From Lineus longissimus (lineage: Eukaryota > Nemertea > Pilidiophora > Heteronemertea > Lineidae): DNA of 64,000 nt. The stretch covers positions 7,812,001 to 7,876,000 of the forward strand of contig NC_088323.1 in assembly GCF_910592395.1 (NCBI RefSeq). The letters run 5' to 3'. Below, in pieces: positions 50,116-62,308 of this stretch. The translations under genes were made by a program, and so were the position numbers. The stretch's first letter is position 1. The number at the start of each line of letters is the position of its first letter. Below the pieces are notes generated by a model. That model did no database searches, had not been told where the DNA came from, and worked only from the letters and a program-made list of their open reading frames with translations.

Positions 50116-50489
50116 TGAGATTAAAAATCAGTTTAATCTTAACGATTATTGGCGGCGGATATCTACACTACTAAAGCAACAGAGTCCAAGCGATATAGTC
50201 CAAGCGATATCTGCTGCTCGCCGCAACCTCCCGCTCTGGATATTTTATCAGGGGCCAAGTGTACTATCATGATGTAAGTGTCCCCTTTTGGGCTAAAATA
50301 AAGCAGGAGAAAAAATACGGAAGCTTCTGATTGAATCTCCTTACCCTCTCCACTGCCATATTCTCGATCTAAAACCCCGCATATTGAAGATACAACCATT
50401 CGCTACTAAATCGTGACATGCATGACATGCATGACATGCGACCCAGCGATCCCACTTCATGATTTGATTTAGCTAAAAGATCAAGAGGT
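50116..50489. other. Non-coding, small GCATGACAT repeat
   Basis: ACATGCATG repeated three times around 50418-50442. No gene supported. Confidence 0.4.
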
Positions 50490-50974
50490 ATGAATGTCAT
50501 TTTCTGCGAGGGATGTTTTACCTGGTTTCACATCGATTGCCAAGACCCTTTACAAGATCTGTTTGAAGAGTTAGGAGAGATGTCCCTCGGCTATTGGTGC
50601 AAAGACTGGGTGCGTTCACCACACCCACCGCACGGATTTGATTACGGCTTGTAGATCCAACGACTGAGAGATGCTGCCGACGTTTCAAAGCTCACAGAGG
50701 CCGCCAGACTAAAAGAGATTTTTCTGCGTCATCATACTCAGGTATCAGCACCACCCGGATTTAACTTTTTGCAAGTGAAAGACAGCCACGTCACAGATAG
50801 ACATGCAGCAAAGATTTTATCGAGCTTTGGAGGTTGCAGGAATAGAACGCCTATTGAAGTAGATCTCAAATCATCCACTACAGAAAACAGATGGAATACA
50901 GCAGACGATGTACAACGCCTAATGTCGGACATTCATGACCATCCTTTCATCCAGGATATTTTTTTCACCCGCTG
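50490..50974 (+). pseudogene. PHD-finger half plus linker, interrupted by TAG
   Basis: From ATG 50490 the frame reads FCEGCFTWFHIDCQDP, then LGYWCKDW, the second half of a PHD-type zinc finger (CxxC, WFHxxC, WxC). A TAG at 50652 interrupts it; the same frame then continues to 50974 (KLTEAARLKEIFLRHH; FNFLQVKDSHVTDRHAAKIL). It lies just upstream of, and in line with, the gene at 51505 and may be its N-terminal part. PHD fingers read histone tails and occur in several transposon proteins. Confidence 0.45.
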
Positions 50975-51504
50975 ATCAGTGGCCATTTTGAAAATTTGAA
51001 GACGATCAGCCGTGAATTTAGCTCATTCTGACCACTAAATATCTTGCCATCTAATGCATATTCTGCCAAGCTATGATGATTAATGATGAGAAAAGACATA
51101 TTTAGTTAATATTCTATGAGTTTATGTTGTTAGAGCCATTTAAATTGCCGATGATGTCTGATGTTTTTGATGTGGATTTCTAGGCTGCAGACGATAGGGG
51201 CACCCCAGCCAATCAAATCTGGACCAAAAAGTGGTAAGTGCAATCAGTTTTAGGATTTTCATTGCTCCTTGAAAAGAGTATAACAATATTATTTTAATCT
51301 GATTAGTTTTCAATAATTCAGAAAGGTCAGTGGATTTATACATTTGATTCAACAGACAGATACATTCTTAGAGTGTTTGACAGGAGTTCTTGTTCATCAC
51401 TACTTCTGGTTTTCTTCATATCTGTGCACAGAACTGTCAGTTGAACGTTGTTAACCAGAAACAAATATTTTACCGGGTACATGGCATTCTTTGCTATACT
51501 TTCA

Positions 51505-52603
51505 GGCAAGATGGCAAAGTTGGAAACAGAGGACATCGACTTCGTCAAGAACTGGTTGAAAGACCTACCCACTGTTGATTCGCATTATTGCAGAAACACA
51601 GCAACATACCGAGACAAGAAATTTCTATACCCAGGCACAACCATTGCCCAGCTGCATCGAGAATATCAACTGGCAGCCACTGCTGCTGGACAGAGAGCCG
51701 TCAGTAATATGCCCTTTCACTGAAATGTTTCATGAAGGCAAATATTCTGTGTTCATTCCTCGAAAGGATCAATGTGACGTGTGTGTTTCATTCAAGCATC
51801 AGAATATAAACAAAGCCGTGTATGATGACCACATTGCCAAGAAAAACCAAGCACGAGAAGAAAAATCCCGTGACAAGGATTCAGCGAACCATGAGAGATC
51901 CGTGTGGACTATGGACCTGCAAGCTGTCCTGCTTTGCCGAAGAACCAAAGCAAGCACTATGTACTACAAGACAAAATTGCAGGTGCATAACTTTACCCTG
52001 TTTAACCTGAAATCCAAGGAAGGGTATTGTTACATCTGGTATGAATCGGAGGGTGACCTTAGCAGCGAGGTGTTTGCCTACCTTCAATACAACCATTTTG
52101 AAAGGTTCATAAACGATCATCCTGAGATCAAAGAGATCATCATCTGGAGCGATGGGTGCGGATACCAGAACCGAAATGTCAAAGTTGCCAATGCATTCTT
52201 CGATCTTGCTAGGAATTGTGGAGTGACAATTACCCAGAAATATCTTGTGGCAGGTCATTACCAAATGGAGTGTGATAGCATGCACAGTACGATCGGGCGT
52301 AAACTGACAGCAGACATCTTCACTCCAAGGGATTATGTCATGGTGCTTCAAACAGCAAGGATAAAGCCATCACCATACCATGTTCAGGTGGTCAAGCATG
52401 ACCAAATTCTTAAGTTGAATGGCGCGTACTTGTCAAGTGTCAGGCCAGGCAAGAAAGCTGGTGACCCAACAGTCCATGATTTGCGTGGTCTCCAGTTTAC
52501 ACATGATGGAAAGATCTTATACAAGCTGGCCTTCACTGAAGATACTGACTGGGACCCTCTTCCACAGAGGATATTGATGCCTATATTATGTAGCGTATTT
52601 TAG
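51505..52603 (+). pseudogene. Transposase-like gene of unnamed family, one frameshift
   Basis: Follows acceptor TACTTTCAG (51504); ATG at 51511 (MAKLETEDIDFVKNWL). It has PTVDSHYCRNTATY, a shift of frame near 51705, then YSVFIPRKDQCDVC, TMDLQAVLLC, IIIWSDGCGYQNRN and LVAGHYQMECDSMHSTIG. Similar proteins are common in insect and other invertebrate genomes. The spaced acidic residues (Asp in TMDLQ, Asp in WSDGC, Glu/Asp in MECD) suggest an RNase-H-like DDE/D core, which is inference. Terminal repeats were not found. The second exon could be repaired only by assuming an error or a recent mutation, so I call it a pseudogene. Confidence 0.5.
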
Positions 52604-53079
52604 AACTTTTTTCACAATTTATTTTCTTCAAACTTTAACAATGTCTCCTGCTAATTCATAAGACTGTCAAGATTATTAGGTGGGCTTATCGATGTTTACG
52701 AAACTACTTTTGACCAATTTTGGCTGGTAACAATTGTCCAGGCCGTGTCCAGCAACTCGCCTGAACGTGAACGTCCACTTTATTCTATTTTGATCACTCT
52801 ACTCCCTATTATCACGAACTGGACAATAGCATGTCGTTTACCTAACCATTTCTACGCTCGTTGTAACTCTCGCTTAATCAGCCACTTCGGCAAAGTTCAA
52901 TCGAATCTTACTGCCACGATCATTAATTAAATACTGCGTGTCTGAACAGACTCTAGGGACCGGTCAACATTTTATTAAAATTGGCACGTTTCGGATTAAC
53001 GAGACTGTCTGGTCTTGAAATTATATAAGTTATTAAGTTCGCGCCTAGGCACATCAGGGTCCAGCCTAAAATGATCTCT

Positions 53080-53291
53080 TTCTAATCGTCCCAACGTGGA
53101 GGACGTTGATTGGTCAGCCTAGTGAGGGGCACAGGATGTCGTTTGTGGTTTAAGCATTTTGATTGGCTCCGGGCATGGTCTAGGCCTGCTTTATATCGGC
53201 TGGACCGAGGCGAAATCGTCAGATCATGCTGCAGGAGACTGATTAAAACTTCATCTAACCACATTCGATATTCTTGTCTCTTTCTCTGCAG
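53080..53291 (+). promoter_or_regulatory. Gypsy-B copy 2: LTR promoter region
   Basis: Two ATTGG (inverted CCAAT) boxes at about 53109 and 53158, a TATA-like TTTATATC at 53190, then a CT-rich leader ending TCTCTGCAG at 53291, directly followed by donor-like GTAAGC. The start of the LTR is not defined. Confidence 0.45.
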
Positions 53292-53615
53292 GTAAGCGAA
53301 CTTTTACTTTAACTTCCATCGGTTATATTTTACCACGCTTTTAATTCTCATGATGCATCATACATTGTGTAATTGTACTTGATTTAGACCTTTAAACAAT
53401 TGATATGCCTCCCGCCCAAAATACTTCTCGGGCTGTAATTAGTTTACCTAAATATCGAGCCAGTTAACCATTCGAATGTTTTCAATAAGTAATTTGATAT
53501 TTGTTACTGTAATTCTATATTATATTGTATTGTGTGTATTGTTGAGATCATGCTGCAGGAGACCGATTAAAACTTCATCTAACCACATTCGATAATCTCG
53601 TCTCTTTCTCTACAG
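53221..53615 (+). repeat. 71-bp leader sequence repeated 253 bp apart
   Basis: 53221-53291 and 53545-53615 match over 71 bp with about five differences (start AGATCATGCTGCAGGAGA, end TCTCT[G/A]CAG). The first is followed by GTAAGC and the second ends TACAG|C, so the piece between could be an intron of the leader, or the pair could be a partial LTR duplication. Confidence 0.75.
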
Positions 53616-53737
53616 CTACGGAATCTCATTATAATAATTGGTGGACTGAACCTAAAGATCTCAACCTCCCACAGCCCAAGTGAGTGTCCCCACGGCAACA
53701 GTCAATGGTAACCACTCGATCCGGACGTCAATACAAC

Positions 53738-54910
53738 ATGGCCCCTCCGATCCAACATCAACCGGCAGGCAACCAGGCACCTGACAACGCTCAACAAGGG
53801 CAAGACCAACAACAGCAACAACAGCAGCAGCAGCACCTACAACAACCCCCACAACAACAACAGGTTCAACAACCGCTGCAACAACCCCAGTAGCAACCTC
53901 AACAGCCACAGCAACAAGCCCAGCAGCCTCCACCACAACAGCAGGCTCAGGTCCACGTAATACTAAATGGCCCACAGCCACTGATCGGCGCAATCCCAGC
54001 AGCACCGGTACAGACGTTCAACTTACAAGCAAATGTGTCGCTGCCCAAATTTGATGGCACAACTGACGGCCGTCACTGGTAGAGCCTGTGGTCCCGTTAC
54101 GCCAACGGCATGGCGTGGACGATCCAACAGAAACTCACGTGGTTTCCGCTTTTCCTCTTGGCGGCAGCGAGTACTTGGTATGCCGGCCTGCCACAGCCAA
54201 ACAAGGACGACGGAACCGCGCTCGAAGCGGCGTTTAAGAAACGGTTTACCCGTCAGCACATAGATCTTGGCCTTCTAAGTGAGCAGCAGGGAGATGAAAC
54301 GTGCACCGTCTACCTCGAAAAGATGCGGCTCCACTTCACGGGTCACGACCTGCCTGAGACATTTCTCCTCCCCTTGCTTATTCGTGGCCTCCGTCCCGAG
54401 CTGAAGGCACATGTAATGCCGTCCAACCCGCGAACATACGAGGAACTGCTCCGTGTGGCAAAATTAGCAGAGCAGACTGTCAAGGAACTTCAACAGTGCT
54501 CCATACGGACAATCCAGACCCAACAGGATATCTCATCCGTCGAAACTAAACTTGCCGCCCTCACTGAAGCCGTGCTGACACTGCAGCGTAACTCCCACCC
54601 ACCACAGCCAGATCGCCCCAATTATCCAGCCCAGGACTCAAGGAACAGCAGACCCATCACCAAACAAACAATGAACAATTCATTCAGACAAGACAACAAT
54701 GGACGATTCCACAACCGTCCAAACAACGGAGGATCTTTACCGGATTACAAGCTCGATCAACCGTGCAGAGGATTCTTCTGTGGTAAGTCACATTGTCGAT
54801 ATCGTTCTGATTGTCCCGCCCGTAATGCCATCTGCAGATATTGCCAAAAACTGGGTCACTACCAAAGTGAATGCAGGTCGTCGTGCTGCTCCACTCCATT
54901 TAACCAATAG
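53738..54910 (+). pseudogene. gag: Gag, Gypsy-B copy 2
   Basis: Closely related to 308-1468. ATG 53738 (MAPPIQHQPAGNQAP), then a Gln tract with an in-frame TAG at 53891-53893. A second TAG at 54080-54082 replaces one Trp of the DGRHWWSLW motif. The capsid region (ANGMAWTIQQKLTWFPLF; LIRGLRPELKAHVMPSN) and the CCHC knuckle (CRYCQKLGHYQSEC) are intact. It ends at TAG 54908-54910 in the same context as copy 1. Non-functional unless the stops are read through. Confidence 0.8.
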
Positions 54911-54945
54911 GGGTGCGCGCCTGTCCAGGGAGTTAAAACACCCTT
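54908..54945 (+). promoter_or_regulatory. Candidate UAG readthrough site, copy 2
   Basis: CAA-TAG-GGG with the same downstream stem (GGGTG at 54911, CACCC about 25 bases later) and the same frame open after the stop as in copy 1. Conservation of both stop and stem while other positions vary is the main support. Confidence 0.5.
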
Positions 54946-56085
54946 GGTCGGGCACGGTAAAACTACAAGCTCTAAAAAAATTCATCAGGGCACCTGTATC
55001 TTAAGCATGTCAGACAACTGTATCAACGCAACTGTCGGTGGACGTCAGGTGCGATGCCTCATCGACACCGGCGCTCAAATTAGCTGCATATCCAACAAAA
55101 TGCTACGCAACCTGTCCCCTAGGACACCTAAAGCAAAATGTCAACTCCAATATATCACTGGTGTAGGTGGTACTAGGCACACTGTTCTCGGTAAAGTTCT
55201 CCTTAAACTCTGTTTTCACAAAATTACCATTCCCCATGATTTCTATGTTGTTGACATACCAGACGAGACCTCAACTCTCATTCTCGGTCGACCATTTCTC
55301 ACTGACAACAAGGCTCACCTTGACTATGACACCTCGACGCTGACTTTACAGAACGAAATACAAGTTGATTTAATACAGGTCCCAACAGGACTGACGCGTG
55401 TTGCCAAAACTGAAACTCCCCCCTCGGAGTCAAACTACAATACCTGTACATGTCGACCAAATTTACCAGAACCAACATATTTTGATCGAACCGTGCGCAA
55501 ACATTGACAACAATGGCGTCCTGGTCGCACGCTGTGTGTCAAAAATACACAATGGGAGGTCATTGGTCACTATTCTGAACCCGAACGACCACCCTGTTCG
55601 GATCAGGTCAAACAAGGTCATCGCCATTGCGTCTGATATTTGTGAAGACTCCATTCAATCACTAGACGAAACGCCCCCGACGGTAAACACTGTCCGGACG
55701 CCTGAAGACGAAAGCGAGTATGAAGATTTCATGCCCAACTTGCCCATGCCCCAGGATTACAATACAGGTGAATCCGATCTCAATTTCGACCTTTCACAAG
55801 CTGATCTAACAGAACCTCAGAAGTTAGAACTTAGGAACTTTTTGAAAGAGTGGCATAGTGTTTTGCCACTGATTTGTCTGAAATTGGTAGAACGCATATT
55901 CATGAATATAAGATCGAAACTGAACCAGGAGCTAAACCTGTACGCATGCCCTTTTATCGCACTGGCCCCCTTGAAAAAGCTGAGATTGAGAAGCAGGTAG
56001 CTGATATGTTGAAACACGACATCATTGAAGCCTCAACAAGTGAATGGCACTCCCCAGTCATCCTCTGTAAGAAGAAGAACAGCAG
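54911..56085 (+). pseudogene. pol: Protease and start of RT, Gypsy-B copy 2
   Basis: Retropepsin with LIDTGAQISCIS and a second conserved segment (TLILGRPFL). A frameshift near 55440 leads into the protease-RT linker (NGVLVARCVSKIHNGRSLV; EDFMPNLPMPQD), another near 55865 leads into the RT N-terminus (IHEYKIETEPGAKPVRMPFY; DIIEASTSEWHSPVILC). At about 56085 similarity stops and Harbinger transposase sequence follows. RT catalytic motifs, RNase H and integrase are missing. Confidence 0.8.
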
Positions 56086-56617
56086 TTTGCTTGGTGATCC
56101 CGCTTACACGTGCCGCACTTTCATGCTTACTCCTGTGCGCAACCCAAGGACACCAACTGAGAATCGCCACAACAATGCTCAGAGACGAACCAGGGGAGTC
56201 ATTGAAAGAGCATTTGGAATTTGGAAGAAGAGGTTTCCATGTATTTCAAAGGGAATGCATCTGAGATGTTCAGTGAGTATGTTGATACAGTTAGTACCAG
56301 TCACTATTCAGGTACATAGCCTTCCGATCAACTTCCGAACGTGACATCAGCGTACCTTGCTCTGATCTGAAGTTGCGCGGATTCTTATTCCTGAATAGTG
56401 ACCGGTTCTGTACGTATAGGCATACCCGGAACTAAGTGGCGATAAATTACTCCTCCAAACCCTATTCTAAATTAACAGGGAAAAAAATCTGCTCATTCCT
56501 AACTTTGATTTTCAGTTGGATCACAATATGGCCATTATAGTTGCAACTGCCTGTCTACATAATCTTGCCAAACGTAGAAATGATCATTTGCCGGAACCTG
56601 GTATCGGATACGCATAA
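56086..56617 (+). pseudogene. Harbinger transposase, C-terminal fragment in two exons
   Basis: Exon 56086-56272 encodes LLGDPAYTCRTFMLTPV, then ENRHNNAQRRTRGVIERAFG and WKKRFPC, matching the second catalytic half of HARBI1/PIF transposases (LLGDxxY...TP...E..N....R..IER.FG.lK.RF). A donor TTCA|GTGAGT at 56272 and an acceptor TTTTCAG at 56515 frame an intron. The last exon reads NMAIIVATACLHNLAKRR to TAA at 56617, the conserved end with the LHN motif. The N-terminal half is missing, and the fragment interrupts the gypsy RT. Confidence 0.75.
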
Positions 56618-56699
56618 ATTTGAAAATTACTTAGAAAGGTGGGATTATTTTAAATCCAAGTTAAGGAAAATCTAGGACGTTCTCTAAGAAACTTAGTAG

Positions 56700-57092
56700 G
56701 AAATTTCATAAACACAAGAGCTAATCATTGAACGACTTAAATAAAGCTAATGAAAACAAACAAGAGGGGAAATCTCAATATCTCAGGGACCAGCTAAGAG
56801 AAACCGGAAGTACAAGAGGCCAAGGGCTTCAAAATAAGGTCTAAAGCTCAATGGCACAAAGAGGGAGAAATCTCCAGTTGATATTTTTGTAAGCTGGAAA
56901 AAACTAGGGGACAAGACAGACTGTTCAGGTCGGTTAGAAAAGATGATGGTATAAGGGTTGATACAACACAGGAAATTATGAACGAGTGGGTGAAGTTTTT
57001 TTTCTAAACTCTACAGCAAATAGGTAACATTGATGAAAATGTAATGGCAGACTTCTTGGATGCTGTAGAATTAAAACTAGACCAAAGCGGCT
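56700..57092 (+). pseudogene. LINE ORF2 fragment before the RT core
   Basis: Broken frames read KGFKIRSKAQWHKEGEIS, FCKLEKTRGQDRLF and KDDGIRVDTTQEIMNEWVKF, the usual linker between endonuclease and RT in L1/Tx1-like LINEs (R..aqW...GE....yF..LEk.r...., then dG....d..eI...f..fy). Several stops and a frameshift are present. Confidence 0.6.
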
Positions 57093-57099
57093 CATGAAG

Positions 57100-57395
57100 A
57101 CGTTACATCTGTACCAGATGCTGATCCCCAAATGGAAGTGACGCTGCAAGATGTCGAGACGACAAAGAAAGCAGAGAAAGAGGAAGACAGGATGTCGACA
57201 ATATCGACTGCAACCAGTAAGAGAGGGCACGACAGCGAGAGTGAAGCCTCAGTTGATTCTCAAACAATACCGAAAGCAACGCCATCGAAAAAGACACTAA
57301 CCACATGAGGTTCCAGTGCAGGGAGGAATGCCTACATCTGAACCATCATGAAGAAGACTGCAGGCAGCTAGCTTACCGCAAAGAGCAAGTAAACC
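57100..57395 (+). pseudogene. LINE ORF1 fragments in permuted order
   Basis: 57110-57295 matches 48270-48470, and 57296-57395 matches 48045-48130. The order is swapped relative to the 48-kb copy, with the joint at about 57295. Confidence 0.7.
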
Positions 57396-57609
57396 AATTG
57401 CAATTATATTATCTATTGTGAATCGTAATGCAACAGATTAATTTATCAACAAGAGCTACGCAGAGCGAGCACATTATACGCCCGCCATAAGAGTAAAGGG
57501 TGGTTGGTCAGGGTGGAAAGTGTGTGAAGTAGCATTTCTGCAGTTGTACCGGGGAAATGCACTGCAGTACATGCAAAAGAAAAGAAAATGAGTTATCACA
57601 CTCGAAACT

Positions 57610-58060
57610 TAATGAAGAGGCTTTTTGGGCCCATATTAGTGACCTGCAAAGCAGGTTTGGTGGATATAGATGGTGCGCAAACAGTGACTATACATGATAT
57701 AGAATTTCAATAATCGCGCGGACAATGAAAGGTAAGCGGAAAATGGAAACAGGTCTTCGTGACCTTGACCTTTGATCTTTTGACCTCCAAATCAATAGGC
57801 TTCTTCGGGCCTATACAAGTGCCCTGCAAACCAGGTTTGGTGACTATACATGATATAGAATTTCAGTAATCACGCGGACAATGAAAGGTGAGCGGAAAAT
57901 GAAAACAGGTCTTCGTGACCTTGACCTTTGACCTTTTGACCTCCAAATCAATAGGCTTCTTGGGGCCTATACTAGTGCCCTGCAAACCAGGTTTGGTGAA
58001 TATACATGATGTAGAATTTCAGTAATCCCGTGGACAATGAAAAGTTAACGGACCGACGGA
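57610..58060. repeat. ~153-bp tandem repeat, about 2.8 copies
   Basis: Units contain GGTTTGGTGAATATACATGA, CGCGGACAATGAAAGGT and GTGACCTTGACCTTTGACC. Phrases AGGCTTCTT at 57797 and 57951 give the period. It closes with CGGACCGACGGACG, like the array ends at 31.85 and 33.0 kb. Confidence 0.75.
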
Positions 58061-58739
58061 CGATAATAGTGATTATGAGGACTCTGACGATTCAGATCTT
58101 GACCAATAAAAGCCTGGCCAGCATAATGCAGTTCAACCATTTTCAATCCAAAACCTGAGTAAACTGTGTTCGTGAACCCTAACAAATCATATTTTTCCAC
58201 GCCCAGCTTGGACAGTGGGTAGAAAAATTAACACAAGAGGCCCAAGGGCCTGGCGCTCAGCTGAAATGGATAGGTGAAGGCAAGGGCCAAGTGTGTGTCG
58301 GTAACGTTATTATGAGGCAACGTGAAGCTATAACGTCTAGCACGCAGAAGTGCTGATGCGAAAGACCTTCTTGCTATATCAGTGCATGCTGAAGTACTGA
58401 GTTGACGTCACCCTGGTATTATGACGTAAAGTCATTTCTATTGCCGTTGCAGTAGTGGGGTGTGTGATGACGTCAAGGAGTTGTGTGGTGACGTCTAAGA
58501 GTGGAGTCCTTGTCTTCATGCAGCGTAGGTGGAACTAATAACATGCACATGGACACAAGGTACATAATTATTACAGTGTATTTTGTGAGGTGGGGCCTGG
58601 TGCTTTACAATGGTCAAATGAACCGACTGTTGTCTGGACATTGATGAAGTGGATGCAGCCAAATGTTTGGGACGGTCTTTTTTGTATGTGAAGAAAAGAA
58701 GATAAAGAGTTGGTTAACAAAATGAACTTTATTGGTGCG
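58061..58739. other. Non-coding, AAGAGGCCCAAGGGCC motif
   Basis: Contains ACAAGAGGCCCAAGGGCCTG and GGCGCTCAGCTGA at about 58232-58263, a phrase common in invertebrate satellite elements. No gene. Confidence 0.4.
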
Positions 58740-58825
58740 GCAGATATTTGATGCCTTTCGGCAGATATTTGAAGCGCCTTGCGGCAGATATTTGTTGCCT
58801 TGCAGCAGATATTTGATAACGCTCT
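58740..58825. repeat. Short GCAGATATTTG tandem repeat
   Basis: Four copies of [G]CAGATATTTG followed by GCCTT-like words, period about 25 bp. Confidence 0.8.
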
Positions 58826-61800
58826 CCGGGAATGGAAAGCAGTAAAACGAGTAAGCACACCTCACTCTGAATGTGGGAACAGCAAGTGCTTTCCTGGACT
58901 TGAAATGTGCCAACGACTCCTCTTGCAATAACCAACAACAGTTAATCTGTAAAAAAAGAGAAGAGAAATTAACACTGACTGAATAAAAAAGGGTGACATA
59001 GACGGGGAAATGTACACCACCGGATACAGTCTGTGCTTGATCAGGCATCGGTCAGATGATATCCTGAACAAGGCATCTATGGAAGCAAATCCAGAAAGAG
59101 ACTTTACCTTCGAAGGGCACACTTATTACTCAGTGAAAAGTCAGTCCTGTGGGCTGTTTTCCAATTCAAAATAAAAGTGTAACCTCTTTAAATTAGTCTC
59201 ACAGACTGAACCATAACACTCAACAGCCAACCGTGCCCACATGATGTGAGCCGAGAGCTGGGCTTAAAGATGAGCGAGTGGTGTACTACATTTTGAAAAT
59301 TGTCTATCGTCTACGACATGTGACAGAACAGGATCTAGCGGACTTAATGATGAGGTACTATCAAATAAGGTGTCCATCAAATGAATCATGAGGGCCTGTT
59401 TGTTGAGTAATACTCTAAGCCTGTCCTATAGGGCTAGGCTATGTTTTTTGTCTTTTTTACAGCTACAGTACAGCCATGCACAGCGCAGTGTACAGACAGT
59501 ACAGGATTGCAAACCAAAAACATGAGCATTGCTGCGTAACGAAACTGCAGTGGAATTCATACTACGATGTCATAATGTGACTTTCAAAATAATTGTAAAC
59601 AAACGTAGCCTAAATGGCGAAATTTGTTGCAAAATTGCCAACCACAACAACTCAGGGACCGTAGCCAAAATGGCCGACGGCGAATTCTCCGGTCGCTAGC
59701 GCAGTCCATAAACAAGCATCAATTTCACCAAATTTGGGCGCAAGCTTGGTCATCAAAGTTACAGAACTGTTAGAAATACATCCAAACAACATATATATAC
59801 AGTTAAAAGTGCATAAAAATCCCGTTTCAACCTCCGGCCGCTACCTTTTTTTCTCCGCCAGACGCCGGGCCCTACCGGTCGTTATTTAGTGCGACCGCCA
59901 CCAGAGTGTTTATCACGATCTTTCGCCGTTTTAATAGCGCGTTTTAGGCAGATTAATCAATTATTACATGCATGCATTATATATCACCGAAATGATAATT
60001 GCGTAGGCTATTTGAAACTAAGTTCAGATATTATTTTTGATCTTTGAATTGAATTTAGGCGAGTGATTTTTGACACCCGGTCGACATATCAGGACTTGCA
60101 AAATTCACGCGAGATCGCTTGCATCATCGGCACGTTTGAAAACCGAATTTCACAAATTCCACAAATATTTATCACATACCATATGTATCACCACAAAGGT
60201 AACTCTCTAGAATATTTGAAACCAAGTTTAGATACTTATTTTCACAAAAATTCGAAGCTATGCAAGCGATTTTTCAGTGGTAGAGATCGACGGAAACAAA
60301 TTTCTCGCTCTAAAATGACATGAGACGAGCACCAACTTTCGCTAATTTGTGCACAAAATTTCCGCAATATTATAAAAAACTATCGATAAATCTGAATTAT
60401 ATAGACTCTTTTCAGTACCTAAACAAATTTCAGGTACATGGTCATGTTGATTAAAAGAGTATCAACCGATTGAACATGAGAAAGTTCACTCATCTTCATT
60501 GAAGCAGCGACTACCGCCATTTTTAAATGGTGGCATCTCTTCTATCGATCGGCCAATCAGCGGCACTGCTTGCAAAAAGTTGAGCCACCGCCAAATTTGA
60601 AATCGCCAAAATTCAGTCAATGTGCCTGCAGCGCCAACTGGCGGTGAAAACCATATTAATTCCATTAAAAGTAAAAAATTAAAAAATATTAAAAAATATT
60701 CAGCCACATTTGAAAACAATATTTGCTCTGTGGACCGAGGTAAAAAGGGAAAGAAATCTACACGCGAAATGACCTCATTCTCTTAATACAGGTCGGATCG
60801 CGCTGATTTTTCGTTTTTTGAGTTCACCTTGGGCAACTCCTAATTTAGCACCGTCAACGAAGTGGCTAGGCCTTCCCAATCAGAAATGTCCAATTTTGTC
60901 CACAGATGGGTCCCTAGATGGATGGATTGCAGGACGGACACCATTTGAACAGCTATTCTACTAGCTCCGCTGACTTTGTCAGCTGAGCTAACAAGGTTCA
61001 CGAAAGGATGAAACCGTGAAATACAGAGACTTCTGATATTAGGTATCAGTGAGTAATTCTGTTTTGTTCCGTTACAATGTTGCAATGTTTTAGACACTGA
61101 CTACGTGTGCGGCACCCGTATCCCTAGAATTGAAGCTAAAGTTTCAAGGCAACTGGCTGATAAGCCATTGTTGCAAACCTAAATACGCAATGTTTTAGAG
61201 TAGCCGCAATGCAATGTAAGCAGAAAATAACCGTTTAGGCATAAACCAAGTATCTATATCATAATACTATAAGGCGGCTCGATAAAATGCCATTTGGGGG
61301 TAGTGTTTCGTCTCGAAATTTTGCACGTTGGCATATGTTACCCTGATGCAACATAATGTTTGTTTTCGGAAATTTACTTCAGCGGAGCAGTAATGAGGGA
61401 TTTTTAATCGGACACTGTCAATTCTCCTTACCACTCACAGGAGCCAAGCCATTTCTGTTAAGTTATGCAGTGGCTTAATCAATTACCTGCACTCCCTGTG
61501 GGGTGAATAACATAATATTTTGAACAGCTGGCTGTAGGGAGATGGTTGGAACAGCCGGTATACCTGCTGACCTGCTGAACCCAGGTTAATGTTATTTTCA
61601 ATCCACGATTGCAGGTCACCTGATTTTCGAGATTTCGCGGGAAATGAAATTGTAAACAAACGCATGTGTGCAGTTCAAATGTAAACAAAAATGTATTTTT
61701 GGTACTTTTGGTTGCTGGACTGGGGTTTTCCCGCAGCTAGGAGCTGGGGTCAAATTGGGGTCTATTGTTTATGGGTACTGTTTTAGTCAGAGCCAGCCCT

Positions 61801-62308
61801 TGATTATGAAGGGATTTTCAAATTAAGGTGACCATGGTCTTTTTATGTGCTCACCACAGCTTTCAATACTTGATGTATCTGAAGAGGCGCGCTGAACCTG
61901 ACATGGCCTTATCAAGGAGCTGCTCACGGTGCTGAACTTCTAGCTTGCCTGTCGACTAAGTGCCTTGCCCGAGACATCGCTACATGTAGGAGGAGCACGT
62001 ATTTTAAAGGTCATATATCAAGGTTTTTTGCCATTTTCTGCTGTAAGACGATTTCAAAAGTGTACCTAACACTTTATACAATACAGAAAACCAAATGCAA
62101 TTAGCTCCATCCATTTTGAAGATATAGCCAATTATGTGTTTGACAACTTGATTACCTGATCAGGCTAGCAACTGGCTTGTTAGAGCCAGGCGGCGGGTTC
62201 AGCAAAAGTTGTGATGTAGATCAGGTCATCTGTACATGTCATGCAATCATAAAAGCAGGAGGGCCTTAATTAATTATGCACACCTGGAAGTAATGTGTTT
62301 CATTCACT
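58826..62308. other. Large stretch without recognisable genes
   Basis: I see no supported coding exon, array or transposon end in about 3.5 kb. A CpG-richer patch lies near 59830-59910. Confidence 0.4.

Noticed and set aside
53661-54005. Val/Ala-rich minus-strand frame
   Set aside because: Antisense of the Gln tract of the second gag; no domain and no splice context.
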